The notes under the pieces were generated by a model. That model did not search any database, was not told the origin of the DNA, and worked only from the letters and a program-made list of their open reading frames with translations. A stretch of DNA of 64,000 bases from Lasiosphaeris hirsuta (taxonomy: Eukaryota > Ascomycota > Sordariomycetes > Sordariales > Lasiosphaeriaceae). The stretch spans positions 1,054,001 to 1,118,000 of the forward strand of contig JAUKUA010000001.1 of the NCBI GenBank assembly GCA_030549175.1, given 5' to 3'. Every line of letters begins with the position of its first letter. The first letter of the stretch is position 1. Below, piece by piece: positions 13,425 to 25,500 of the stretch. The position numbers and the translations under genes are program-made.

Positions 13425-15680
13425 TCCCTCGCTGTTGTGGACCCCGGGGGCGGTTCCGGTCGTGGCACCGGCCGAGAGAGATAATATTCCACACTGTCCT
13501 GTGCAGACAACGGCTCAGCCACTGGCAGGCGTCTTGCGAAAGAAGGGTACATGCTTTCCCGTCCGGGTAGAATATCAAACAGCCCTGCGTCACCGTTCCA
13601 CAGACTATTCGTCACGCCGGCCTTGGGGAATACCGATCGGGAACTTCAGACGGGTTGCACACCGAGTGTTCTCGCAGATACTGCCACTATCTTTCCGAGA
13701 TATCTCAAATTTCGGACACATATCGGCGAACACGTCCGCTCCGGTATTCCCGGCCGTGCTCCGACCGACATAGGACCCGAAGATCGGCACAGATGAGCCG
13801 GCTGGCTCGGGCGTTCTCCTGCAGGCCGCAGCCAAGGTGATCCCAACACTGTGGTAAAGTGATTAGATTGTTGCGACACTGAGGCTAGTTGTTGTCGCCG
13901 TCGAACGAGTTGATAGGGGCGGGCATATACTGGGCTTGGTTACAGCATGGGACGGAGAGCACAACAAAACAAATCAGAAGGAAAAGGGGTTGCATCAAGT
14001 TTCCCATCAAACACTCTACAGAACGACGTGGTTGGCTGATCAAAAAGTCTCAACCCCGTTGTCCACACGCCGATTTCCCATTGCGGGACATGGCGTTCAG
14101 CCGTCTGTGTCGATCAGGGCGGTGGCTTGCACTGCACTCGGTGTCCCGGGTCTCTCCACTATGCGGTCACTGCTGGCCACAGCTTGATCCGCGCAGCTGT
14201 TCCATACCAGCCCGCTCTTTTCTCTGACTCTCTACGAAGTATGCCAACGGGGAAACGGTGCGAACGGTTCGCTTAGGCTACTGTACCCAACGATTATCAA
14301 AGGAAGGATTCGTCCATCGTGGCAGGGAGGAGCATACCCGGTACCCTGTATTCTCAAGTTCATGGCCTGGCAAGTGACGACGCGGCCAATTCAAAACGCC
14401 ATGCTGACCTCTCGCCTCGTAGGGCTCTGTGACCGCGTACCCAGATGGGATCGCTTTCCCTCCTCTCGTCCCGTGAGCTGGTGCTGATAGGCTCACAACG
14501 TGGTCAGCCAATGATATTTTCGTCGTTACCACACCGATCCTGTATCCTCGGGCTAGTCGTCGGCTCCGTGGTCTTCCGAAGCAGCAACTCCTCTTAGCTT
14601 ACAGCGTAGCTCGCACACGTCCCATTCTCAGAGAGACGCGGACTGAACGAGACAAGCCCCGTGTCCAACAAGTGCGAGACGCCGTCAGTCTGCGCCAAGA
14701 AGTTGACGGAACAAGCCAGAGGCATCACCATCACCCGTCACTATGTATGACCCTAGCGTGCGCGCGCAGCAAGAAATAGGGGACATGTCAGTGGGGGTGT
14801 GAAGATAGCAGCAGCATGGGGTGGTGCTGCTGGATGGAAGCCGCTTCGCCTGCACGAAAGATGTTTTCCCCCGCCTATCCGTATTTTCGTCAACTTTTAT
14901 TGCTGGTGCAATTCGATTACCCTAAGGTATCCTCCGTTTCCTTTGGAACGCACACCCTCTGATATTGGCTTGATGGCGGCAGCTGCGATTTTCCTGGTCT
15001 GGGGGCTGAACTGAGGACGCTGGAACGCCAAGGGCTACCGCCATATCCCACAAACCAGCTTCTAAACCCTGGACCGCCGCGATGCCCCCAGTTCAGTCAG
15101 GACTTTGTCTTTCCATGCAACCCAATGACGGCTGCCGACGGCGCGAAGCCTTTGGGCCTTCGGCTTCCCTTTGCCCCATTTCCTGCCATGCCGTGCATTT
15201 GCCTCGTCGTTCTCTCCCCCTCCTTTTCAACATTGGCAGTTGTAGCGCGTTTTGTCATTTCAACCCCAGTACGCCAGGTCTAATCTCCTTCCCCTGCTTT
15301 GCCCTAGGCCGCCAGACCAACGTTCGAGGCGATTCAGACTGATCTAGACCTTGAAGCAAGCACGGCTTCGCCTAGATCTTCAGCCGCATCATTCGCATCG
15401 GATCCCAGCGGGGCTGATGAAGCTCTTGGCCTTTGTCTTTACCTGCCGTACACCCTGTCTGTGTAAGGACAGGACATTTCCGCGCCGAGACAGTGCAATT
15501 CCGGGGACGAGGAAACCGAGCAAAACAAGATGTGAGATTCGTGGTTAGACTGCCTTAGTGCCGAATCTAAAAACGTGGGCCAAGCGGCTGCAGTGAGGCC
15601 CGTAGTGTATGGGGTTATACGGATTGTGCCGCAATTGCCTCCATGATGGCGGACGTGAGGCGAAGAAACCCCAAATGTGA

Positions 15681-15707
15681 TGGTGTGTGTGTGTGTGTGT
15701 GTGTGTG
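15681..15707. repeat. GT dinucleotide microsatellite
   Basis: About thirteen consecutive TG/GT units in intergenic sequence. Confidence 0.9.
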
Positions 15708-16699
15708 TACTTGTGCTTATGCTTGTGCGCGTCTGCTTTTGTTTCCCAGCAAGCCCCGACCTTGTGCAGGAAGGATTCCCGTTGACATGCAGAAAGAGCC
15801 GAAAGGAGTCGGCTGTTGGGGGGTGGCCGGTCATCGGTTCTGCTAGGGACTGGCGAGTGGGTGAGCGCGACAGTGGACTGGCTGGCTGGCAGTCAGGACT
15901 GGACGGCTTAGGGCACCCGGGACACTGTCCCGAACGCAGGGGGGGCTGTTGGGGGTCGTGGAGGTGGGTGAATGCATTTGGTAATGGCTTTTGGTCGAGG
16001 ATGGAAAGAGAGCCCCTTGCTGGACTTGCCGAAGGTGTTTGTTTGCATTTGCCCCCTCAAGAATATTGTGTTGCTTGCTTGCCCCAGAGGCCGAAGACGG
16101 ATGCAAAACCCGTTCCAGCCGTGCCGTGCTCGATCTGGGCTTTCTAGGGCTCACCGAGGGCGGTGTCGTTAGTAACGACGGCGAGGGCTGCGGGTTATTG
16201 CCTGGCGGGCGCGGCTCACTGAGGTGGTGTTGTGTCAAATTGGTTAACCGCGGACGGCCTATTACGGAAAACAACCCCGATTGAGGGCTGTCACGATAAG
16301 GGCGTGTTTTAGTTGGGATACAAACAACCGACCGGTATTGCGGTGCGGTGGTGACAGAGAGGACTTTGCAAACACCTCCGATGGCTGGCAGGGCGGGCCC
16401 CTTTTCGATACCGAACCTTGGGGTGGTTTGCTCCTTTTGGAAGAGCAAACAAGGTCGCGAGGGAGAGACCATGATTCTGGGTTCTGGTAATGGGTATCAT
16501 CGCCACCCGCCCTTTGGAGGACGAGCACGCACCGTGAGGCTGTCTGGCGAGACCATTCTACTCGGAGACATATCCTGGAATTCTTACTCAGCGGCAGACT
16601 GAGAGAAACCTCTGTGATCACGGCTGGTGATGGAGACAAGGGGGTTAGGAGAGGGAGTATCTTCCCGCTCTTCTACACTGACGCCTCTCTCTCTCTCCC

Positions 16700-16765
16700 T
16701 TACTCTCACTCTCTCCTTCTCCCTTACTCTCACTCTCTCCTTCTCCCTTACTCTCACTCTCTCCT
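16700..16765. repeat. 24-bp pyrimidine-rich minisatellite, nearly three copies
   Basis: Units start at 16700, 16724 and 16748; each begins TTACTCTCACTCTCTCC. The third copy is truncated at its 3' end. A short CT-rich run precedes the array. Being a multiple of three, the array reads as an open Arg/Glu/Val repeat on the minus strand, which is not evidence of a gene. Confidence 0.9.
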
Positions 16766-16977
16766 TTGGCATCCCCGATGGCTAAGTCCCAGCGGCGAGC
16801 TTAACAACTCGATATCCTAGTGAATTAAGTGACGATAGCTATGGTCATGTCCGAACCAAGCTGCAATGGCATATAATCTGATGTATAAAACAGGGGCTAC
16901 TTTAGCCCCAGCAGTCCAGGCTTGTCTGTGACTATCTTCAGTGGTGATGCCCTGCTAATTACCCCCATCTCAGCCAG

Positions 16978-17007
16978 CCCCCCCCCCCCCCCAAAAAAAA
17001 CCCCCCC
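16978..17007. repeat. C15-A8-C7 tract
   Basis: Fifteen C, then eight A, then seven C in intergenic sequence. Confidence 0.9.
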
Positions 17008-18060
17008 TAAATGCAAGATAGGAATGGAAAGTGAAAACAGGTATGTATGACTTCCGTAAAATGTATTAAACATAATACCCCTAGGACAAAAGCAGTGGTA
17101 TGTATATCTTGCTCTCTGAATCACTCCATCCCATCATTTTAGCCTCGAGCCTTGAGCCACCCAAATCCGGCCCCAGACAGCCGACATCTGAGCCACATGC
17201 GTGCATGCAGAGCTACACACACCTCGCCAACTTGCTGTTCCCTCCAAACACCAACGAAAAACACTCCACATTGAGTCGAAAACAGCAAAGTTATTTTATA
17301 CTCCCTGAGGTACCTATCCCAATACGCTGTCCAAATCCCAGAAACTCTTGGACCCATTCCGTGGCAGAAACTCCAGAAACAACTGCTCTAGCAAGCTCAG
17401 GACAGGGAGCTGCATAAATTCCCATAATAATAACAACAACTCTTCACATTCAGGCTCGAGTTGGACATAAAAACGGGCAACGGGCCCTGTTCGAAGTAGA
17501 AGACCAAGAGACCTCCCCGTCCTCTGTGCCCTGCCATTCCATTCCCATTCGCTCAGTAGTAGTAATAATCTCCATCCCATTGCCATCCACGGTATAAAAT
17601 TTGAAATCCCCAAAATGGTCAAGAGAACCTCATTTGGCGCCTTGACGCCTGTCCTTGCCCCCCGTTCCCTTGTCGTTAGCCCATCCCGATTCCCTGTCCG
17701 AGTTCCTCCCATGCTTCTTTCCAGAAAAGTTGAAATTATTGGTGGGTTGGCTGTTCGTCCGTCGCAGTTTCCTGCAATGATGAGTCCAAATCTGATTTCG
17801 CTCTCTCCTCTCCGGCCCGGGACTCGTGGGCGGATCATTCTGGTCCAGACTAGCGCACGATGTAGCAACCGGCGACACCACGGCAGCGCTCGGTGAAATG
17901 GTAGTGGCGATTTTAGAGTATTGATTTGGCACGTGGGTGCTGCTTGAGGCGGTCTCGTCTAGCTGCTGGCTGCTCGTTAATTCGCAGCTGTTACTGGGCC
18001 CATTATTATTTCGCAGGGTCATTTTCTCGCGAATCGATTCAACCCATAGCGCAATGCATC

Positions 18061-19597
18061 CTACTCCTTTTTCACCATCCGTGGGCTCCCATCCGTGTCG
18101 TCGCTCATCACATCACTTCTATCGGGTGGGGAAGCATCGTTGGTGCCTGTCGTGCCATTATTCCCCGAATTGTTTTCCTTTTCGCCGCAGCCTTTAACAA
18201 GTTTGTGTCGCTACCACAAGAGCCACCAGTCAGCAACCACTTGTCTCCTCTCATCAAACAGCAGAAATCCGAAACTAGGATAATCTCACCTTCAACGCAT
18301 CTTTCCTCGAAAAGCTCTTGTCGCAATTGCTGCACGGAAACGGCTTTACCGCTAAGTGTATCCGTTTATGTCGCTTGAGATCATGGTTACGATTAAAACT
18401 CTGCGGACACTGATCGCACTTGAACGGGCGGTCTTGCTGCTGAGACGGCCCATTGCTGTGTCCCATATATACCTGGTGATGATGCGGCGCCATGCCCGGG
18501 TGGTGTCCGTACGGCGAAGCCATGCCTGGCATCCCGCCCACCATGGCTAGCTGCCCCCCTGGCTGGTGCATGTTGCTCAGCACGGGGCCACCGTTCATCT
18601 GCCCGTAATGATACGTTATAGGTGGCATAGGGTGACCGCGGTTGCTCCCATACCCCATCGGAGGCGGCGCCATTCCGCTAGACAGCGACACAAGCCCTCG
18701 CGGGGCGCCACCTGACGTCGTGGTTGGCGATGGCACAGTCGGCGACTGTTGTGGCGGTGGACCGGGGAATGAAGGGAACGAGCTTTGCTGTGGTGTTGTT
18801 GAGGGGGGGAAGAAGTTGTTTGGTGTAGGTGGCGCCCGGTAGGCGCCCGCCTCTTGAGCACTAGGAGGTCCCCCAGAGGTATTCTGCCCTGGCGTCGGTG
18901 GCTGCGGCCCGGATTGTTGCGAGTGCGAGGATCCGGGTGGCCCCCCCCCGCCGCCACCCCCAATGGGGGTCGGGAACGCCGACTGCTCTTGGCCGTATCC
19001 TGGGTGTGGTAGATGTTCCCCGGTTGCTGGTGAGGAGGAAGTGCGCTGCGCATACTGCTGGGGCAAGGACGGAGAGATTTGCCCGTACAGCGGCGGCCGT
19101 TGTGAATATGACGTCTGGCCGAGCGAACTTGAGTTGGGCGTCGAGTTATTCGGGTTTGCGTACGTGTAAGACGAATGCTGTGATCCTCCTGGTGTTGGCC
19201 AGGACCCAGACATGTGGTGATTCCCATAGAACATGGAGGGGGCTCCCCCAGGCTGCGAGGACTGCGAGCTGCCACTGTTTCCGCCTGAGGATGGGCTGAG
19301 TCCGTCGGATGCTACCCCTGAGGAGGAGTGAGTCAGATTACTGGTGATAGCGGTGGTATTGGTGTTGTTTGTGCTGATGGAGGGCTTGGAGGTGGTGGAC
19401 TGGGAGAAGGGGGGAGGAGTTGTCATTGTCAACAATGATGGCACTCGAGGACCAGCACTACGGCTACTCGGGCTGGTAATGAAGGCAGAAGCATGGTTAG
19501 GGTATCGCGTACTTGGTATGTCCGGGGGAGGTAGGGAGAAAGCAGGCAAGTTCGTTGTTGCCGGTCTTCGGGACGCAAAGCTCGGAGTTTCCATCAT
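18061..19597 (-). CDS. C2H2/C2HC zinc-finger transcription factor
   Basis: Two exons on the minus strand, 19597-18290 and 18210-18061, joined in phase 0 across a 79-nt intron (GTGAGA...TAG), giving 485 aa. The first about 385 residues are low-complexity Ser/Pro/Gly/Gln/Asn sequence with His/Met patches. Finger 1 uses C394, C397, H410 and H414. Finger 2 uses C422 and C425, then H438 and C444, which are encoded after the intron, so it is C2HC. The finger linker HLAVKPFPC and the ending RHKLVKGCG are a recognisable fungal signature. A short acidic tail (SDDTDGS) ends the protein. The protein should be a nuclear DNA-binding regulator. It resembles the regulators of conidiation or sexual development known as FlbC and NsdC in Aspergillus, but I cannot tell which, so no symbol is given. 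The start is the first of two tandem ATGs. Confidence 0.92.
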
Positions 19598-22500
19598 TGC
19601 TGTCAGGGCCGCGCGCGCTCTCGCCTTCTCGACTCAAGACTGATCGGCGAGTCCTTCCGCAGCAAGCTCGGGTGGGCGTTTTTGCGGGTGTGGGCGAGGT
19701 TGCGCCTTCTTCTGCGCTCTTTGATCAAGCAATGAAGCTTCTCATCCGCGTGGATGTGCCTTTTGAGCCAAAGATCGCGGTTGCGCAAGCCTCTCCCGAG
19801 TCGGTCTGCCTCTGTACACGTTGTAGCCTGCAGGCGTTTTGCTCTGGCTTTTCGTCAAGAGGGTGAGAAGAGAGACGGGGGCGCGGGGGGCTTAAAGGCG
19901 TGGTCGTATGGTTGGGGCAACGATAACCTTGAGAAGGTACCACCCAGGACACCGACAGCTTTATCTTTTAAGGTTTGGAGAACGGGTGGTTCAGTTCAGA
20001 CTTGTCAAGATGTGGAGCGTCGATCACTTGGATGGCGTCTGTCTGAATTATATGTGTGATTCCAATTATTGGAGGTTCGGGTCCCGGGGTGCCCTGTCCG
20101 GGTTCAAGGGTGGGCGTGTGTATCTGGGTGTGTGGTGTGTGGGCACGAAGGAACAAGAAGCAAGGCCGACCCAGGTGTACTGTGCTTTGCTTGTTCTGCT
20201 CTCCTATCGAGCGAAGGAGGCGGACAGGCGAACGGGCTGCCGGTACTTGTGGTTCGTGCCTTGTGCCTCGTGCTTTGTACTTGACGGGTTGGTCTTTGAT
20301 TTGAATCAAGCCAGCCCGGCCTAGCGCGGGAGGGCTGAAAGACAGCCGGGCTCGCGCGTCCAGGGTTCGCTGGTGGAGGCTGCTGCGTGATGAGGTAGCC
20401 ACGAGTGAGGAGCCACACCCGCTTTCCTTGCCTTGCCCTTGACTGACACGCCGTTCGTTGCTGGCGCTTTTTGCGCCCTCGGCCTCAGCTCTCTGGTGAC
20501 GGTTGATATTGATAGCGACCGTGTCTGAAGTAGCGTGTATCCGGAGCGTCTGTGTGCGGACAGCGTACGAATAGGCGCAGGTGCGTGCCCTCCGCCCTGG
20601 TGATGACAAGGACGGTGCTTGTGCTTGGAGGAGGCAGGCGCGCAGAGAATACAGGAACCGTGACTGGTCGGCCGTGGCAGGCGTCTCCAAGGCGCCGTCG
20701 TGAGGGGGGCACGAGGGGTGGCAGGGGATGCCGCGATGCTGGGGAGCTCTCTAAGGGTAACCCGGGGGAGGGCAACAACTCCAAGGACCACAGTTGGAAT
20801 TCGCGGTTCCGCAACACAGGGCAGGCTGGCGGCGCGCACGACAGGAAGGGACCACCCAGGCAGCTGCTGGCAAAGGTTTTGGGGAAGGAACTACGCCGCC
20901 CGGGATCAGGATCACACAGAAAAGAGGGCAGGCGTGCTGTGACTGTCAAACGTCTGTCAAGCGACTGTCGAGCCCACGTCGAGCAGTGTCCTCCCCCGTG
21001 ATTTACAGATCTGGGGAGGAAGCATCCATCCAGGCGGATGGCAGATGGCAGCTGGCCGGGGAGCGGGACCAGGCTGAGAGACCTCACTAGTGTGTGGTGT
21101 ACGGAGCTGCTCCCTAGCGGTACCTGGACGGTGGGAGTGGCGTGCTGGCGCTGGGTGCGTCCCGCGCAGTGTGCGTGGTGAGTCTAGTGCAGGGCCAGGG
21201 GGCGTGTGGTTCAGAATGTGAACGACGCGCCAGAGGGTTCAAGCGCAGCAGGGGAAGCCAGATGCGGTTTAGTCTCTCTATCCAGAGACTGCTGGAGACT
21301 GGACCTCCACAACTGAGGGGAGAGCCCTCTCTCTTGCTCCCTGCGAAACAGATGACGATGCGAACGCGGCCGGAGGGGCATATCCGTCATGTGCTATGTG
21401 CTAGGTAGGTGCTAGGTCCGAGGAGCTGTGTTGAACTAAGAGAGCAGCTGCGTTGCGCTTCTGGCGAGGGCCAAGACGAGAGCAGCCATGACACGGCCTC
21501 AGTGCAATTTTAGTAAACAGTCAGCAGTGGTGTAGCAGTCGAGATGTCTTCGAACAGCTAGCTGCCAACTGCCATGCGTGGTTGGCAAGGCCAGAGAAAA
21601 AAGGCCAACAGCCCAAGGTGACAAGAGACGGATGCAGAGCGAGACGTGACAGAGAGGCCCAGAACCCTGCTGTTGGTGCCCAGCTCCCAAGAGCTCACCT
21701 CCCACCCGCCGCCCATGCACCAAGTTTCCGGGATGCACCCGCAGCCCCTAACCTGGGACTTAATATGAGAGCATGGGTGTGGGTAATTCTTGCGAGAGTA
21801 TTGAGATCCGTGTGGGCAATGCGTAGCACAGACCGAAGAGCCCTCTCTCCCCGTCCCATCCCATCGCACACGTCTGCCAATAGTAATAATAGACCCATAG
21901 CAGCTGATAGCTAGTCACCTTGTGTGTCCGATTATACCGCAGACTCCTCAGATAGCCGAGTTGCGGCCACTCTGGCTCCTGTGCTGGTGAAAGAGGGGCT
22001 GAACGGTCCTGGGTCCCTCACCTTGCGCGCAACAATGTCAAGGACTCAACGAAGCATGATGTGCAGCAGGGACCGAGGCTCCGCAGAACGCGCCGGCCCA
22101 CTCTGGCTTGAACTCAATTCAGCCTGCCGCGGAGACGAGCTGGAGAAGAAGCTTTGGTTGAGCTTGAACGCCCCTCCACCATTTCCCGTTCCCGTCCCAG
22201 GGGCCGAGCAACCAAGTGACAAGTGAGCAGAGAGAAAGGGCTGACAGGCGCATCAAGCGAGTAGTACTACTGTTGCTTCCTGCCAGCCAGCAGTCTACGC
22301 TAGCTACCCGCTGTCAAAGCATCGAACCAGCAGCACAGCACTCTGCAGGCGTCGGGGAATGAGAAAAGAGCCTCGGGAATCCTAAGGCCGGTCCGGACAG
22401 TGCGCATTCCGGGACCGGGAGGTGCCCTGCTGCCCTGGGCAGGGCCTGGTGAGGAGCTGGGAAGGGCTGGGAGGGGCCAGATTGTGCCCAGAGAAACAGA

Positions 22501-25500
22501 ACGTGAACTTGCTGACAGCGCGCGCGCGCGCGTTGCTGAGTGGGATGATGGATGATGGAACCCTGGGAGACGTACCCCCCTTGTCAGTCGCAAGCGTCCC
22601 CAGTCCAGTCCCGGTCACCGGTGTCTCCCTATCCTTGCTTGGCAACCCTCCCCGATGAGCACCGACGAGAAGGCTCTGCTCGATTTGGACTAGCCCCATC
22701 CAGTATCGTGGGATTTCTACACATTTTCAACCACGGCCACTGGCCCAGCCCGTGCTCGTCCGCGGCCAAGACTGACCTGGGCCTTCTTGGCTTTTTCAAA
22801 CCGTCCGCCCCTCTTCTGTCGCCGCGAGAGCTGGCTGCAGCTGGGCAAAGGTCCCTGCTTGGGCCTGCTTTCCACTCAGTCAATCGACACGCGCGTGGCT
22901 CGGGGTGAGACATGGCAGATGTCTCTCTCTGTCTTCTTTCTCCCGAATAGCCTCCCTTCGAGCATGCAAGTGTCTCGCCGTCATCATCATGCAAAATTGG
23001 CTTCAAGCACAACAAGCCTGCAGCCTGCAAGAGAATCAGTGCGGGTCTGGCGTCTGTGGGTGTGTCGCCTTGTTACGGCAATGGCACTGGGCAATGCAGC
23101 CATTGTCCAGCCCACGATTTAGTTTGTGGCGCCCTTGCGCCTCCCGTCCGCTTCTCGAAAGGAACCCGACCAGAGTTTGGATGATCCACGATGGCGCTAT
23201 CACCCCAAGAAGCTCGGGCATCATCGTGTAGTTTTGTTCCCCATCACGATGGTTCCGATGACCCCCAGACCTTTCGATATTCCTATTAGCCAAGAAACAC
23301 CCATCTGGAGAAAAATTAAAGTCCGATGCGGAGACTCTGCCGTCCCCCGGACATGGGATTGGCGAAGCCCCAAAGCAGTGAGTGTGCTCCTTTTAGACAA
23401 GGACAATTAAAATGGGGTTTGTCGACCGTGGTAACAGAAAACTCTCGGCATGACGAAGGGGTGCCCCCCGTCTGCTCTGTCCTAGCCAGTCCCATGAAAA
23501 CGACTTGAGGGGTGAAGAGAGAGTGGGAGGCAGGCAGGCGGCCTTGCCGTTTTGGCTCCCTAGCTCCCTTCGCTCACCCCAGCGAAACAAAGACGAGCGC
23601 TCGTTTCGCAGGCGTGCATGGCAAGCTTTCAGCTGAAAGTCCAGGTTTTTGATTGCAGGAGGTGTTCGCGACAGGAGACTGGAAGTTGGGTGACAGGTCG
23701 AGCAATTGGGCCACTGGCAGGTCAGGAATGGCTCAAGGTCCATCCCGGGAAAAGCTGGAGCATGTCTCGCTCTCTCCCTTCCCATCGCATCCAGTCGACG
23801 GTGCACTGGAAGCCACTAGTGTCTCTGCAAGCTGCATGGGATCAGATATGGCTGACCCGGGGGGGAGGGGGGCGTGTGTGGGTGTGGTGGGGTGTGCTCT
23901 TTTCCTGAGAGCAGAGGCAGGGAGCAGAAAAAGAAGCACGTTGTGGCCCAGGGTCAACCAACGAGATCCCCCAAACGCAAGAGAAAAAAGAAAAAGAAAG
24001 GAAAGCAAGCCGGAAACTGCATGTTCACTCCGTCTCATATCGCAGTGTCCGTTTTTCGTCATCCCTCCTGCACCCTCAAGGCGTCGCAGCAAGAGACGTT
24101 CCCCCCTTGAAGTCCTACGCAAAAAGGGGGAGACTCATGTCCCAGTGTAAATCGGTATACTGTAGCTCCTTGTCGGGCGTGACACATGGAGTGGAATATC
24201 GAAAATCACAGTACCATCTTCCCCACTGACCTCTCCGAAGAATTGCAGTTGTTTGAGTATAATATCCAGCTTGTTAAGGAGACCGCTAAGAAGCCCGTAT
24301 ATCATCGGGACCAAAGGTCAGGCTTCGTGGTCCAAATCGGGCCAAAGGCAGGCCTTAATTGACTGGATATTGGCAAGAACGGCAGTCCGGTCTTTAATCG
24401 CTTTGCTTGCGGCTTGCTTCCACAATGCAGGGGCTATACAGAGTGCTGGGACGGGTGAGAGGTGGTGGATGTTACTCAAGTTAATTATCCCCCGCAGAAC
24501 CAGAACCAAGGGCCATCGCTGGCGTCGATGGCCCCCGCCCAGACGCCTCCCGTCTGAGTGCGAAGGTCCCGACAGACAGCCTGTGTGTGTGTGTGGCTCT
24601 CGAGCCCTCTCTTTTACTGTAGCCATAGAATGACTTTCCGGGCGGGTGACTATCTGCCTGCTTGGTAGCAATCGGTGCTGCGCCGTCTGCCGCGAAGCTC
24701 GAAAACGGTTGATGTATATGTAGCAGGCTACGCAAAGTATTAGGTGTGAATGAAAAAGCAGTCTTTCCTCCATTCGGGAATTTTTGACGAGACCAAGGCT
24801 CTCCGACCAACCATGAACTGCTGCCGGATGGGCGTGTTTGGTCGATCACTCCAGGATCGAGACATAACGCAATCAGCATAGTGACCTCTCTTTGCTGGGT
24901 CCTCCTACTTCGTGACTGCTTCTCATAGTATTTTTCTTGTTCCTGTTTGTTCGGGTGATGCATCCCCCATCGGGATCGTGACACCCGCATCCGAGCCTCT
25001 CTGGCTTTTTTGTGTTGCTACTTGTGTCACCTGGGTTACTGCGCAAGATACTGAGGACTGGGGTGTTGATTGATTGATTCCAGGCGAAACTAATCCAGTA
25101 CATCAAAGTTCCCATGGGTCGCGGAACTCTATTGGCGTGTGCTCTCCGATCGAGGAATGCTTTCCACACTGGCATGCCCTAAGACGTCCCGGGGGCGGGG
25201 AGGACAGCTGCGAGTCGATGCCAACAATGCAACCCACACAGCTCTTTTTTTCTCTCTTACGGCATGCTGTTCTAGCTCACCGGCTCCCTACTGCAAGTCA
25301 GGGTAGAGCGGAGATGTCTGCTGCTCGAGTTATTTTCTTCAGTGTCGTTGAGGGTGTGCCGGCTCCCCTACCCCAGCTCAATTTCGAAACCTTGCTGTGA
25401 TGGCGTCAAACAGAAAAAGACGCGTTAAGCAACCCCATGTATGTTGAGAGGCTTGGCCAAATAGCCTTGCCCGCTGAAATTTGCAAAGGAGCCAAACGCA

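Larger units (their letters stand above)
10652..18060. other. Gene-poor stretch, 7.4 kb, no supportable gene
   Basis: Open frames up to about 200 codons exist (for example on the minus strand near 15.8-16.5 kb), but none shows a domain, biased codon use or consistent splice links. The stretch carries a G17 run (11202-11218), a C25 run (13400-13424), a GT dinucleotide repeat (about 15681-15707), a 24-bp minisatellite (16700-16765) and a C15-A8-C7 tract (16978-17007). Its right end should contain the 3' UTR of the zinc-finger gene. Non-coding RNA genes or highly diverged orphan genes cannot be excluded. Confidence 0.5.

Noticed and set aside
18616..19275. 219-codon minus-strand frame inside the zinc-finger gene
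   Set aside because: It is an alternative frame of the low-complexity Ser/Pro/Gly region; the zinc fingers are in the other frame.
19968..20690. 240-codon minus-strand frame upstream of the zinc-finger gene
   Set aside because: Probably promoter or leader sequence; no domain and biased composition only.
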